From NCBI RefSeq assembly GCF_000718775.1, contig NZ_JOCB01000007.1, forward strand, positions 1 through 64,000: 64,000 bases of DNA, given 5' to 3'. Below the pieces are notes generated by a model. That model saw only the letters and a program-made list of their open reading frames with translations. It made no database searches and had not been told where the DNA came from. Numbering within the stretch: position 1 is the first letter of the stretch; every line of letters begins with the position of its first letter. The DNA is from Streptomyces sp. NRRL S-31. Lineage in GTDB: Bacteria; Actinomycetota; Actinomycetes; Streptomycetales; Streptomycetaceae. Below are positions 19,172 through 27,280 of this stretch, piece by piece. The translations under genes were made by a program, and so were the position numbers.

Positions 19172-20508
19172 CAGACGTCCTCCGAGCGGGCGGTGCGGAA
19201 CCCGGAGAAGATCTGCCGCCGGACCGGGTAGTCCCAGTTGCGGAACGTGCCCCGGCAGGCCACCGGGTCCACGGCGAACGAGCCGCCGCGCAGCACCTTG
19301 TGCCCGGAACCGAAGAACACCTCCGAGTACTCCCGGTACGGGAAGGCCCGGAAGCCCGGGTACGGCAGGAAGTCGCTCGCCGTCCACTCCCACACGTCGC
19401 CGATCAACTGCCGTACGCCCAGCGGGGACTCACCGGCCGGGTAGCCGCCGGCGGGGGCGGGCCGCAGGTGCCGCTGGCCGAGGTTGGCGTGCCCGGCCGC
19501 CGGGTCGTCGTCGCCCCACGGGTAGCGCCGGGAGCGGCCGGTGACCGGGTCGAAGCGGGCCGCCTTCTCCCACTCCGCCTCGGTGGGCAGCCGCCGCCCG
19601 GCCCAACGGGCGTAGGCGTCCGCCTCGTACCAGCACACGTGCAGCACCGGCTCGTCCGGCGGCACCGCTTCCGTGGTGCCGAACCGGCGCCGGAGCCACC
19701 GGGTGCCGTCCCGCCGCCAGAACAGCGGAGCCGACACGGCGTGCCGCCGGATGTGCGCCCAGCCCTCCGGCGCCCACCAGCGTTCGGTGTCGTAGCCGCC
19801 GTCCTCGATGAACTCCTGGTACGCCGCGTTCGTCACCGGGGTGGTGTCGATCCAGAACGGCTCCACCTGCCGCGGGTGTGCCGGGCGTTCGTTGTCCAGC
19901 GCCCACGGCTCGTCGGAGGTGCCCATCGTGAACGGGCCGCCGGGTACGAGGACTTCGGCCGGGCCGGTGAACAGCGGGACCGGCTCCGGATCCGGCGCGG
20001 TCAGCGCGGGCGGGCCCGCGCGGAGCTGATGGGTGATCAGCATGGTCTCGTCGTGCTGCTGTTCGTGCTGGGCGATCATGCCGAAGGCGAAGCCGGCCTC
20101 GGTGAGCCGGCTGCCGTGGAAGTCGGCTGCCTCCAGCACGTCCAGCGCCCGGCCGCGCACCTCGGCCGCGTACCGCCGGGCCTCGGCGGGCGGCAGCAGC
20201 GGCAGCGAGGGGCGTTCGGCCCGCGGGTGCTCGAAGGCGTCGTAGAGGCCGTCTATCTCGGGCCGTATCGCCGCCCGGCCGCCGACCGCGCGCAGCAGCC
20301 AGAGTTCCTCCTGGTTGCCGATGTGCGCCAGGTCCCACACGAGGGGGGACATCAGCGGGGAGTGCTGGGCGGTGAGGTCCGGTTCCCCGACACAGGTGGT
20401 CAGCAGCGTGGTGCGGGCCCGGGCGGTGGCAAGGGAGGCCAGCGCGCGCTCGCGCAGGGCCTCGGGGTCCGTTCCGGCGGTCGTGGTGCCGGTCTCCGGG
20501 GCGGTCAT
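19171..20508 (-). CDS. egtB: Ergothioneine sulfoxide synthase EgtB
   Basis: This 445-aa non-haem iron enzyme joins gamma-glutamylcysteine to hercynine by oxidative C-S bond formation. An N-terminal DinB-like helical domain carries the iron site: an early His in LAHIGNQEELW and the HX3HXE motif in AQHEQQHDE. A C-terminal formylglycine-generating/sulfatase-modifying (FGE) domain follows, with TPVTNAAYQEFI, RLPTEAEWEKAA and GGSFAVDP. ATG 20508 overlaps the egtA stop (ATGA) and its own stop overlaps egtC. Confidence 0.94.
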   Translation of the reverse strand: MTAPETGTTTAGTDPEALRERALASLATARARTTLLTTCVGEPDLTAQHSPLMSPLVWDLAHIGNQEELWLLRAVGGRAAIRPEIDGLYDAFEHPRAERPSLPLLPPAEARRYAAEVRGRALDVLEAADFHGSRLTEAGFAFGMIAQHEQQHDETMLITHQLRAGPPALTAPDPEPVPLFTGPAEVLVPGGPFTMGTSDEPWALDNERPAHPRQVEPFWIDTTPVTNAAYQEFIEDGGYDTERWWAPEGWAHIRRHAVSAPLFWRRDGTRWLRRRFGTTEAVPPDEPVLHVCWYEADAYARWAGRRLPTEAEWEKAARFDPVTGRSRRYPWGDDDPAAGHANLGQRHLRPAPAGGYPAGESPLGVRQLIGDVWEWTASDFLPYPGFRAFPYREYSEVFFGSGHKVLRGGSFAVDPVACRGTFRNWDYPVRRQIFSGFRTARSEDV

Positions 20509-21854
20509 GTGCGGATGTCCTTCCTCCCCTGGGCGGTGGGCGTCCCCCCGGCCGGGCCGGGCGGGGACCGGTGCGGGTCCGTGGCGCCGTGCCGGTCCAG
20601 CAGGTCGTCGGCCGGTGTGCGGCCCCGGGCCACGTGGCGGTCCCGGTAGGCGGCCACGGCGTCGGTGACCCGCGCGGTGGCGCCGAGCCGCGGCAGCGCC
20701 TCCACGGCCGCCGCGAAGCAGCCGTCGGCGGCCTCGCGCAGTTCCGGGTCGGCGAGACCGTGCCGGGCCGCGTCGGCCCACAGCGGGTTGTGCGGGGCGG
20801 GCAGGTTCCCGGCCCGCTCGGCGAGCGGTTTCACGATCCGGTAGGCCGTCTCGGCGGCCCCCGGGTCGTCGAAGAGCGCCGCCGTCACCGCGAGCGGGAC
20901 GATCCAGCCGTCCTCGCCGGGCTGCGCGTCGATCATCCGCAGCTCCAGGTGGCCGCGCGGCCGGACCGGCGGGAACAGGGTGGTCAGGTGGTAGTCGAGA
21001 TCCTCCCGGGTGGGCGGCCGGGGTGACCGGGAGCGGGTCCACTCGCGGAAGGTGAGTCCGTCGGGCACCTCCCAGGGGCCGCTGTCCCGGCGGACGCACA
21101 TCACCGGCGAGTCCAGCACGTGCCGGGCCCAGGCGGCGCGCGGCTCGGCGTCCAGCGGGGGTCCGCCGGCCCGGCCGGCACCTATCTCCATCCACATCAG
21201 CTGGCGGGTGGACCGCCAGCCCGTGGGCCGCCGGCCGAGCAGGGGCGAGTGGGCGAACGCGGCCACCAGGACCGCGCCCAGCTGGTGTGCCAGCCACCAG
21301 CGCCGGACGTGCCCCAGCGGACCGGGCTCCTCGTGACCGGCGTCCACGCACACCTGGACGGAGGCGGAGGTGCACATCATGTACCGGCCGGCCGGGCCGG
21401 TGCGGTCCAGGCATGCCTCCATGGCGTCGTACCGCGGCTCGTGCAGGAACCTGCGGGGCGTGTGCCAGGGGTCGTGGCCGATGCCGGCGAGGGTGAGGCC
21501 CTGCTCCGCCAGGACGGCCCGGACGGCGTCCAGATCGGCGGAGACGGTGGTGACGCACTCCATCAGGGAGGCGGCGGGCGGCGAGCTGAGTTCCAGCTGG
21601 CCGCCGGGTTCGACGGTGAGCGCCGAGCCCAGGGGTACGGCCCGCAACGTGGCGTAGGCCGCTTCGAGCCGTTCGGGGGTGACGGGGGGTTGCGACTGGT
21701 CCAGCGGGTGGACGAGCCACTCCAGCTCGACACCGAGGGTGCGGGGCGGTCCGGTCTTGAAGCAGATGCCCCGGACGAGTGCCTCCACCTCGGCCTCGGT
21801 GACGGCGGTGCGGTGGTCCGTACAGTCGCCGCCGTCGCTCTGTGCATCGGACAT
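20505..21854 (-). CDS. egtA: Glutamate-cysteine ligase EgtA
   Basis: This 449-aa GCS2-type ATP-dependent ligase makes gamma-glutamylcysteine for the ergothioneine pathway. Typical segments are TLGVELEWLVHP, VEPGGQLELSSPP, YMMCTSASVQVCVD and HLELRMIDAQPGEDGW. ATG 21854 is chosen because AGGAGG lies 8 nt upstream; an earlier ATG at 21881 is less well placed. First gene of egtABCD, in which all junctions overlap by 1-4 nt. An egtE-like C-S lyase is not in this window and must be elsewhere. Confidence 0.93.
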   Translation of the reverse strand: MSDAQSDGGDCTDHRTAVTEAEVEALVRGICFKTGPPRTLGVELEWLVHPLDQSQPPVTPERLEAAYATLRAVPLGSALTVEPGGQLELSSPPAASLMECVTTVSADLDAVRAVLAEQGLTLAGIGHDPWHTPRRFLHEPRYDAMEACLDRTGPAGRYMMCTSASVQVCVDAGHEEPGPLGHVRRWWLAHQLGAVLVAAFAHSPLLGRRPTGWRSTRQLMWMEIGAGRAGGPPLDAEPRAAWARHVLDSPVMCVRRDSGPWEVPDGLTFREWTRSRSPRPPTREDLDYHLTTLFPPVRPRGHLELRMIDAQPGEDGWIVPLAVTAALFDDPGAAETAYRIVKPLAERAGNLPAPHNPLWADAARHGLADPELREAADGCFAAAVEALPRLGATARVTDAVAAYRDRHVARGRTPADDLLDRHGATDPHRSPPGPAGGTPTAQGRKDIRT

Positions 21855-22125
21855 GTCGGGATCCTCCTGAGGTTCCACCATGCCGCCTACCCGGGACGCG
21901 GCCGGGCAGGCCCGTGTCCCAGCCAAGACCCTTCGGAGGTCGCGCACAAGGGTGCGGACCCGGCCGACCCGGACCCGCCGCTTCCGCCTCCCCTGCCCGC
22001 TCCCGGCCGTACCGGGCGGGGGAAACCTCGTTGCGGCGCACCACCAGCATCACCCAGGATGCGTGCATGAGCACGACGGGGGAGACCATGCCGGGCGTGA
22101 CCATGGCGTCCACGGGGGTGGCGCC

Positions 22126-23007
22126 ATGAGCGCGCGCCTGCGCGCGATCGCCGCGGAGACCGAGGCGATCGTGGCCGCGGGCCGCTACCGGGCGCCGGAC
22201 GGCCGGGAGGTGCCGATCGCCGAAGCGGTCGGCGCCGCGCGGGCCGGTACCCGGATGTTCGGCCCCGCCCCGGTGCCGGGACCGGCGGCGGTCGCGGGCG
22301 GCACGCTCCCGCGGGCCGACGGCGGCGGCACGCTCTTCGAGGTCACCGGGGAGAGCAGTCTGGAGGCGGCCCGCCGGCTGGCCGCCGCCCCCGTCGCCGT
22401 ACTGAACTTCGCCTCGGCCCGCAACCCGGGCGGCGGCTACCTCAACGGCGCGCAGGCCCAGGAGGAGGCCCTGTGCCGCGCCTCCGCGCTGCACACCTGC
22501 CTGCTGACGGCCCGTGCCTTCTACGACCACCACCGCGCCGACCGCGACCCGTTCTACACCGACCGGGTGATCCACTCACCGGGCGTCCCCGTCTTCCGCG
22601 ACGACCGGGGCCGGCTGCTGGCCGAGCCGTTCCACGCGGGTTTCCTGACGGCCGCGGCCCCCAACGCGGGCGTGATCCGGCGCGCGGCGCCCGAGCGCGC
22701 CGCCGAACTGCCCGGCGCCCTCGCGGTGCGGGCGGAACGCGTGCTGGAGACGGCCGCGGCCCACGGCTACCGGCGGCTGGTGCTCGGCGCCTGGGGCTGT
22801 GGCGTCTTCCGGAACGACCCGGCGGTGGTCGCGGGAGCCTTCCGCGCGTCGCTGGGGCCGGGCGGCCGGTTCGCCGGCCACTTCGAGCGCGTGGTGTTCG
22901 GGGTGCTGGACCGGACCCCGGGAGGCGCGGTGCGGGAGGCGTTCGCGCGGGCGTTCCCGGAGTCCCGGGGCGGCGGCCCGGCACCGGCCGGTCAGGTCCA
23001 GCCGTAG
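22126..23007 (+). CDS. TIGR02452/microbial PARG-like macrodomain protein
   Basis: This 293-aa protein of the TIGR02452 (DUF2263) family is related to bacterial-type poly(ADP-ribose) glycohydrolases. The PARG signature GGG-X6-8-QEE is present as NPGGGYLNGAQAQEEALCR (about residues 98-116). FTDRVIHSPGVPVFRDD-like and LGAWGCGVFRNDP segments complete the ADP-ribose pocket. It probably removes ADP-ribose from macromolecules in the cytosol. It is divergent from egtA and its last 16 nt overlap the convergent PemK/MazF-like gene. The start at ATG 22126 has only a GGGG-rich ribosome site. Confidence 0.85.
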   Translation: MSARLRAIAAETEAIVAAGRYRAPDGREVPIAEAVGAARAGTRMFGPAPVPGPAAVAGGTLPRADGGGTLFEVTGESSLEAARRLAAAPVAVLNFASARNPGGGYLNGAQAQEEALCRASALHTCLLTARAFYDHHRADRDPFYTDRVIHSPGVPVFRDDRGRLLAEPFHAGFLTAAAPNAGVIRRAAPERAAELPGALAVRAERVLETAAAHGYRRLVLGAWGCGVFRNDPAVVAGAFRASLGPGGRFAGHFERVVFGVLDRTPGGAVREAFARAFPESRGGGPAPAGQVQP

Positions 23008-23438
23008 CGTTCGTGCAGCCGCCGCCGGACCAGGTCGAACCGCATCCGGTCCAGCGCGCACGCCTCCCGGCGCATGCCCCGCTCGTGCAGCCGCAGCACC
23101 CGGTCGACGTCCACCCAGGAGTCACGGCCCGAGCGGTCCCACGGCCCGCTGCCGATCGCCACCCAGTCGCGGTCGCCCGCGTGCCGCTTGCTGGAGAGCT
23201 GGACGGCGAGGAAGGTGCCGCCCGCCTCCCGGGCCACGACCAGCACCGGACGGTCCTTGCCCCGGCCGTCGTTCTCCTCGAACGGCACCCAGGTCCACAC
23301 GACCTCCCCGGGGTCCGGGTCGCCGTCGTGCGCCGGGGAGTACTCGGTGCGCACCCGGCCGACCTCGCGCGGGTCGGCCTCGGTGGTGGCGTGCGGGCCG
23401 TGGCGGCCGGGGACGTTCTCTTCGGTGTACGTACTCAC
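22992..23438 (-). CDS. PemK/MazF-like toxin-family protein
   Basis: This 148-aa protein has the PemK/MazF beta-barrel pattern: PGEVVWTWVPFEENDGRGKDR is split over residues 43-63, followed by PVLVVAREAGGTFLAVQLSS. Family members are often sequence-specific endoribonucleases. An N-terminal extension of about 40 residues precedes the fold. No antitoxin gene is adjacent on the same strand, so it is either solitary or a non-toxic relative common in Streptomyces. GTG 23438 is preceded by TAGGGT (23445-23450) at 6 nt and no ribosome site, suggesting a leaderless mRNA. Its 3' end overlaps the PARG-like gene by 16 nt. Confidence 0.78.
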   Translation of the reverse strand: MSTYTEENVPGRHGPHATTEADPREVGRVRTEYSPAHDGDPDPGEVVWTWVPFEENDGRGKDRPVLVVAREAGGTFLAVQLSSKRHAGDRDWVAIGSGPWDRSGRDSWVDVDRVLRLHERGMRREACALDRMRFDLVRRRLHERYGWT

Positions 23439-23663
23439 ACGGGCACCCTAGCCAGGCCCTGGCGTCGCACTCCCGCCCGCCCCGCGAACAGCTCCCGCCG
23501 GGCTGGTCCAACCCGCCTGTCCAACCCGCCTCCGCGAGCCGGGCGTTGCGCCGACGCGGAGCCGGGAGCGGGCCGTCCGGCGGTCGCGGGGCCGGTCGTT
23601 CGGCGGTCGCGGGGTCGGTCGTCCGGGGGCCGCGAGCAGGGTCGTTCGGCCGCCGCGGGCGGA

Positions 23664-23701
23664 GCCGTTCAGGCGTCGACGTGGGGGCCGTTCAGGCGTC
23701 G
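23664..23701. repeat. Direct repeat spanning the cupin stop codon
   Basis: GCCGTTCAGGCGTCG occurs at 23664-23678 and 23687-23701 (23-bp period). The second copy contains the cupin stop codon and the first lies in its 3' flank. The surrounding gap 23439-23691 also contains imperfect 23-25 bp GC-rich repeats (near 23568-23640) and no supported gene. Confidence 0.7.
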
Positions 23702-24105
23702 GGGCGGGTGCCGATCCGCATGCCGGGGCGCCGGTCGTGCACGGTGAGGTACGTCAGCCCGGCCTCGCCGGCGGTGATGGCGCGGGCGGCGCCGTGCGGC
23801 AGCCAGGCCAAGGAGCCCTCGGTGAGCGGGCGGGCCGTGTCCGGGGTGCCGTCGCCGAGCACGCCGTCCCCGGCGACGACCAGGACCAGCACGTCCAGCC
23901 GGTCCTCCGTGTGGGCCGCGATCCGGGCGCCCGGGGCCAGCCGGACCACGTTCGCGTCGAGCTGCCGCCCCTCCTCGGCCAGTTTCCACAGCCCCCCCGC
24001 CGGTACCGGCGGGGCCGCCGCCAGCGCCCGGGTCTCGCACAGGACGCGCGGCCCCGTCGCCGGACGGGCGGCCGGTCCGGTGCCGGGCGCGGACGAGGTC
24101 GCCAT
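23692..24105 (-). CDS. Cupin-domain protein
   Basis: This 137-aa single-domain cupin has a beta-barrel run from VVRLAPGARIAAHTEDRLDVLVLVV is covered by residues 53-78, then GDGVL and GSLAWLPHGAARAI. Only one of the usual metal-binding histidines is obvious (AAHTEDRLD), plus a His in LPHG, so metal binding is uncertain. ATG 24105 follows AGGGGAAG at a good distance. Role unknown; it could be a small-molecule sensor or epimerase-like protein. A duplicated 15-bp segment overlaps its stop codon. Confidence 0.75.
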   Translation of the reverse strand: MATSSAPGTGPAARPATGPRVLCETRALAAAPPVPAGGLWKLAEEGRQLDANVVRLAPGARIAAHTEDRLDVLVLVVAGDGVLGDGTPDTARPLTEGSLAWLPHGAARAITAGEAGLTYLTVHDRRPGMRIGTRPDA

Positions 24106-24198
24106 CCGGTCTTCCCCTCGGTCCGGGCGTTCCCCGCTCAACTCTCCACCCACTCACTCCACGATTGGTCCACGCAGGACTCGTGGAAAAGGTACCGG

Positions 24199-24288
24199 GT
24201 GCGCCGCGCCACCCCGTGGTACGTGGCGCTGGAGGTCCTCAAGGCCGGCACCCTGATCGCCCTGGGCATCGCCTTGTCCACGGTGTGA
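24199..24288 (+). CDS. Putative 29-aa single-pass membrane peptide
   Basis: A very short ORF starts at GTG 24199 with AAAAGG about 6 nt upstream. After VRRATP come 23 residues forming one transmembrane helix (WYVALEVLKAGTLIALGI then ALSTV), with a positive N-terminus expected to stay in the cytoplasm. It lies alone between the divergent cupin gene and the convergent amidase gene. The ordered charge-helix-stop arrangement is unlike random GC-rich sequence. No function is known; expression needs proof. Confidence 0.45.
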   Translation: MRRATPWYVALEVLKAGTLIALGIALSTV

Positions 24289-24345
24289 TCCCATGGCGTC
24301 CCGACCGACGGGGGACCCTGGCCACCGGGGACGGGCGCGGCGGCG

Positions 24346-25767
24346 TCACACGGCCGTGCGGTCGGCGTCCGCCTGCCGCGGCGGCCACCGCTCGTGCCAG
24401 CGCAGCCCCGCCTCCAACTGCGCGGCCAGCGACACCAGCAGCGGCTCGCTCCCGGCCGGCCCGAGCAACTGCGCGCCCACCGGGAGCCCGCCGACGAACC
24501 CGGCGGGCACGTTCACGCCCGGCCAGCCCAGCACGTTCCACGGCCAGGCGTACGGACAGGCCGCGATGACGGCACGTTCCGTGGCCAGCCCGCCGAGCCC
24601 GGCGAAGGCGCCGACCGGGGGCGGGGGCGTGGCCGTCGTGGGGGCGAGGATCACGTCGTAGGACCCGAAGAACGCGCCGATCCGCCGGTGCAGCACCGCC
24701 TCCGCGCGGCGGGCCGCCCGCAGCGGGGCCCCGTCGAGCAGTCGGCCGAGCCGGGCCGTGCCCCGGGTGCGCGGGTCGAGCAGCGCGGGGTCGGGGGCCT
24801 CGCGGGCCCGCTCGGCGATCCCGGCGGTGGCCCGGGGCACGAAGGCCAGCCCGATCCGCCCGTACGGCGGATCGGCCTCCTCCACGACGTGCCCCGACCG
24901 GGCGATCTCCTCGGCGAGTCCGACGACCCGGGCCCGGATCTCCGGGTGCAGCCGGGCGGGTACGGCGGTGAAGGGCGGCTTCAGGGACAGGGCGACGCGC
25001 AGCCGGCCCGGGTCACGGCCGACCGCGTCCGCCACCGTCAGCGCGGCCGGCCGGTGCGGGTCCAGCTCGTGGTTGCCGCTCGCCGCGTCCAGCAGCAGGG
25101 CCGCGTCGGCGACCGTCCGGGCGAGGGTGCCGTTGACCGTGATGCCGTGGAAGGACTCGCCGCGCGGCCAGGTCGAGATCCGGCCGCGCTGCGGCTTGAT
25201 GCCGATCAAGTGGGTCCAGGCGGCCGGGATGCGCACCGAGCCTGCGCCGTCGGAGCCGAGCGCGGCCGGGACCAGCCCGGCGGCGACGGCGGCGGCCGAA
25301 CCGCCGGAGGACCCGCCCGGGGTGTGCCCGGGGTGCCACGGATTGCGGGTCTCGCCGAACGCCGGGCCCTCGGTGAACGGCCACTGCCCCAGCTCGCAGG
25401 TGTTGGTCTTGCCGACGATCACCGCGCCCGCCGCGCGCAGCCGCCGTACCGCCTCCCCGTCCGCGGCCGCCGGCGGGAAGTCGCCCCGGCAGCCGAACGC
25501 CGTCGGCTCGCCCGCCACGTCCATGTCGTCCTTCACCGCGACCGGCACCCCGAGCAGCGGGAGCCGCGCTCCGGCCGCCAGCCGCCGGTCGGCGGCGTCG
25601 GCCTCGGCGAGGGCGGCCTCCCGGCGGACGATCCGGAAGGCGTTCAGGGTGGGCTGCGCGGCCTCGATCCGGGCCAGGGCCCGCTCGACCTGCGTACGGG
25701 AGGTCGTCTCCCCGGCGGCGAGGGCGCGTCGGGTCTCCGCCAGGCCTGCGGCACGGTCGGGCGTCAT
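24346..25767 (-). CDS. Amidase-signature family hydrolase
   Basis: This 473-aa member of the amidase signature family (PF01425) has the Ser-Ser-Lys triad visible: Lys in VPVAVKDDMDV, the cis-Ser in TPGGSSGGSAAA and the nucleophile Ser in GSDGAGSVRIP. ATG 25767 follows GGAGGTG; the longer frame (to 25875) lacks similarity. It hydrolyses an amide of unknown nature. It is not part of a gatCAB cluster here and is shorter in context than GatA, so a general amidase is more likely. Minus strand, no close operon partner. Confidence 0.9.
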   Translation of the reverse strand: MTPDRAAGLAETRRALAAGETTSRTQVERALARIEAAQPTLNAFRIVRREAALAEADAADRRLAAGARLPLLGVPVAVKDDMDVAGEPTAFGCRGDFPPAAADGEAVRRLRAAGAVIVGKTNTCELGQWPFTEGPAFGETRNPWHPGHTPGGSSGGSAAAVAAGLVPAALGSDGAGSVRIPAAWTHLIGIKPQRGRISTWPRGESFHGITVNGTLARTVADAALLLDAASGNHELDPHRPAALTVADAVGRDPGRLRVALSLKPPFTAVPARLHPEIRARVVGLAEEIARSGHVVEEADPPYGRIGLAFVPRATAGIAERAREAPDPALLDPRTRGTARLGRLLDGAPLRAARRAEAVLHRRIGAFFGSYDVILAPTTATPPPPVGAFAGLGGLATERAVIAACPYAWPWNVLGWPGVNVPAGFVGGLPVGAQLLGPAGSEPLLVSLAAQLEAGLRWHERWPPRQADADRTAV

Positions 25768-25948
25768 GGGCGAGCACCTCCGGGAGGCTCCGGGCACGAT
25801 GTCTACCGAACGGTAACGTCGGCGGGGAGGCGGCGTGCGGGTTTCGCGCGGCCGGGCGTCGTACGGCGCCCGCACGGGTGAGCGCGGTACGGGTCAGCGC
25901 GGTGAGCGCGCCGGTTGCGTGCGGCTCGCGGGGGAGGGGCGGGCGCGG

Positions 25949-26146
25949 ACACCGCCGGGTCTCGGCCCCCTCGCCGACAGCCGCCGTATCGCTGGGTCTC
26001 GCCTGCCGGTAGCCGCTGTACCGCTGGGTCTCGCCTGCCGGCAGCCGCCGCACCGTCGGGTCGCCCCCCTCGCCGGCAGCCGCCGTGCCGTCGGGTCGCC
26101 CCCTCGCCGGCAGCCGTTGTACCGCCGGGTCTCACCCCGCCAGCAG
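25949..26146. repeat. Six-copy 32-35 bp tandem repeat overlapping the esterase stop codon
   Basis: Six imperfect units occur at 25949-25980, 25981-26012, 26013-26044, 26045-26079, 26080-26113 and 26114-26146. Each follows the plan CCGCCGTACCGCTGGGTC-TCGCC-TGCCGGCAG. The last unit contains the final codons and stop of the esterase gene, so the array looks like an expansion of the gene's 3' end. The rest of the 364-bp gap (25768-25948) holds the amidase upstream region and nothing else I can support. Confidence 0.85.
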
Positions 26147-27100
26147 TCGCCGCAGCCACTGCACCCGCGCCGCGCGGGCCGTGCGGGACAGGGCCGCGTC
26201 CGGGGCCAGGGCGTCGAAGCCGTGGCAGCCGCCCGGCCAGACGTGGAGTTCGGCCACGCCGCCGGCCTGCCAGACGCGGGACGCGTAGCCGACCACCTCG
26301 TCCCGGAAGGTCTCCGCGGAGCCGACGTCCAGGAACGCCGGGGGCAGGCCGGAGAGGTCGGTGGCGCGGGCCGGTGCGGCGTACGGGGAGACACCGGGGC
26401 CGCCGCGCCGGTCGCCGAGCAGGGCTGTCCAGCCGGTCTCGTTGGCGCTGCGGTCCCACACGCCGACGCCGGCCATCTGGCGGCTGGAGACGGTGTCGTT
26501 GCGGTCGTCCAGCATCGGGGACATCAGCAGCTGTCCGAGGGCGCGGGGGCCCCGCCGGTCCCGGCCCAGCAGCGTGGCCGCCGCGGTGAGGCCACCGCCC
26601 GCGCTGGAGCCGGTGACCACGATCCGGTCCGGGTCGCCGCCTATCTCCCGGGAGTGCTCGGCGGCCCACAGCAGTCCGGCGTACACGTCCTCGACCGGCG
26701 CCGGGTGCGGGTGCTCGGGCGCGAGCCGGTAGTCCACCGACACCACGACCGCGTCCAGCTCGCGCGCCCAGGCCAGCGGCTCGGCCACGCCGGCCCGGTT
26801 GGTGCCGGCCACCAGGCCGCCGCCGTGCGCGTGGTAGATCACGGGCAGCCGGGCCGACCCGGGCGCGGACTTCGGGCGGCAGACGAGCAGGGGCAGACCG
26901 GGCGAGCCCTCGGGGCCGGGTACCGTACGGTCCTCCGCCTCGAAGAGGCCGCCCAGGGTGACGTCGAACAGCTCGCCGACGGCCGCGCCGCGCCGGGCGC
27001 CGGGGATGTCGGCGGGACGGAAACCGGGCGTGACCACGCCCGGGTACGACTTCAGCGTGGCGGCCAGCTCCGCGTCGAACGGCGGCGGGACCAGGGGCAT
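26132..27100 (-). CDS. Alpha/beta hydrolase, hormone-sensitive-lipase-type esterase
   Basis: This 322-aa HSL-family (family IV) esterase has the oxyanion motif HAHGGGLVAGT (about residue 95), the nucleophile elbow VVTGSSAGGGL (Ser about 166), the acid in FLDVGSAETF and a His in PGGCHGFDAL. It is cytoplasmic, with no signal peptide. GGGAGGAG lies just before ATG 27100. Its natural ester is unknown. The 3' end merges into a 33-bp tandem repeat whose first unit includes the stop codon. Confidence 0.9.
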   Translation of the reverse strand: MPLVPPPFDAELAATLKSYPGVVTPGFRPADIPGARRGAAVGELFDVTLGGLFEAEDRTVPGPEGSPGLPLLVCRPKSAPGSARLPVIYHAHGGGLVAGTNRAGVAEPLAWARELDAVVVSVDYRLAPEHPHPAPVEDVYAGLLWAAEHSREIGGDPDRIVVTGSSAGGGLTAAATLLGRDRRGPRALGQLLMSPMLDDRNDTVSSRQMAGVGVWDRSANETGWTALLGDRRGGPGVSPYAAPARATDLSGLPPAFLDVGSAETFRDEVVGYASRVWQAGGVAELHVWPGGCHGFDALAPDAALSRTARAARVQWLRRLLAG

Positions 27101-27232
27101 GGCTTCTCCTCCCGTGACGTGTCCGGCGGCGGGCCGGCCGCGCGCCGCGCCCGCCCACGCACCGTCTACCCGCTGACGGCCCGGGGACCCCGAGGGCGAC
27201 GTGCCGTGCCGGGAGGCGGTGCGGCGGACACG

Positions 27233-27267
27233 GCAGGGGCCGAAGCCGTGACGGCTTCGGCCCCTGC
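27233..27267 (-). terminator. Hairpin terminator of the FMN reductase gene
   Basis: A perfect 16-bp stem (27233-27248 and 27252-27267) with loop TGA starts 13 bp beyond the FMN reductase stop. Confidence 0.8.
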
Positions 27268-27280
27268 GGGAGACGTACGG

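Noticed and set aside
25949..26146. CRISPR array
   Set aside because: The units are contiguous with no unique spacers. It is a simple tandem repeat joined to a gene end.
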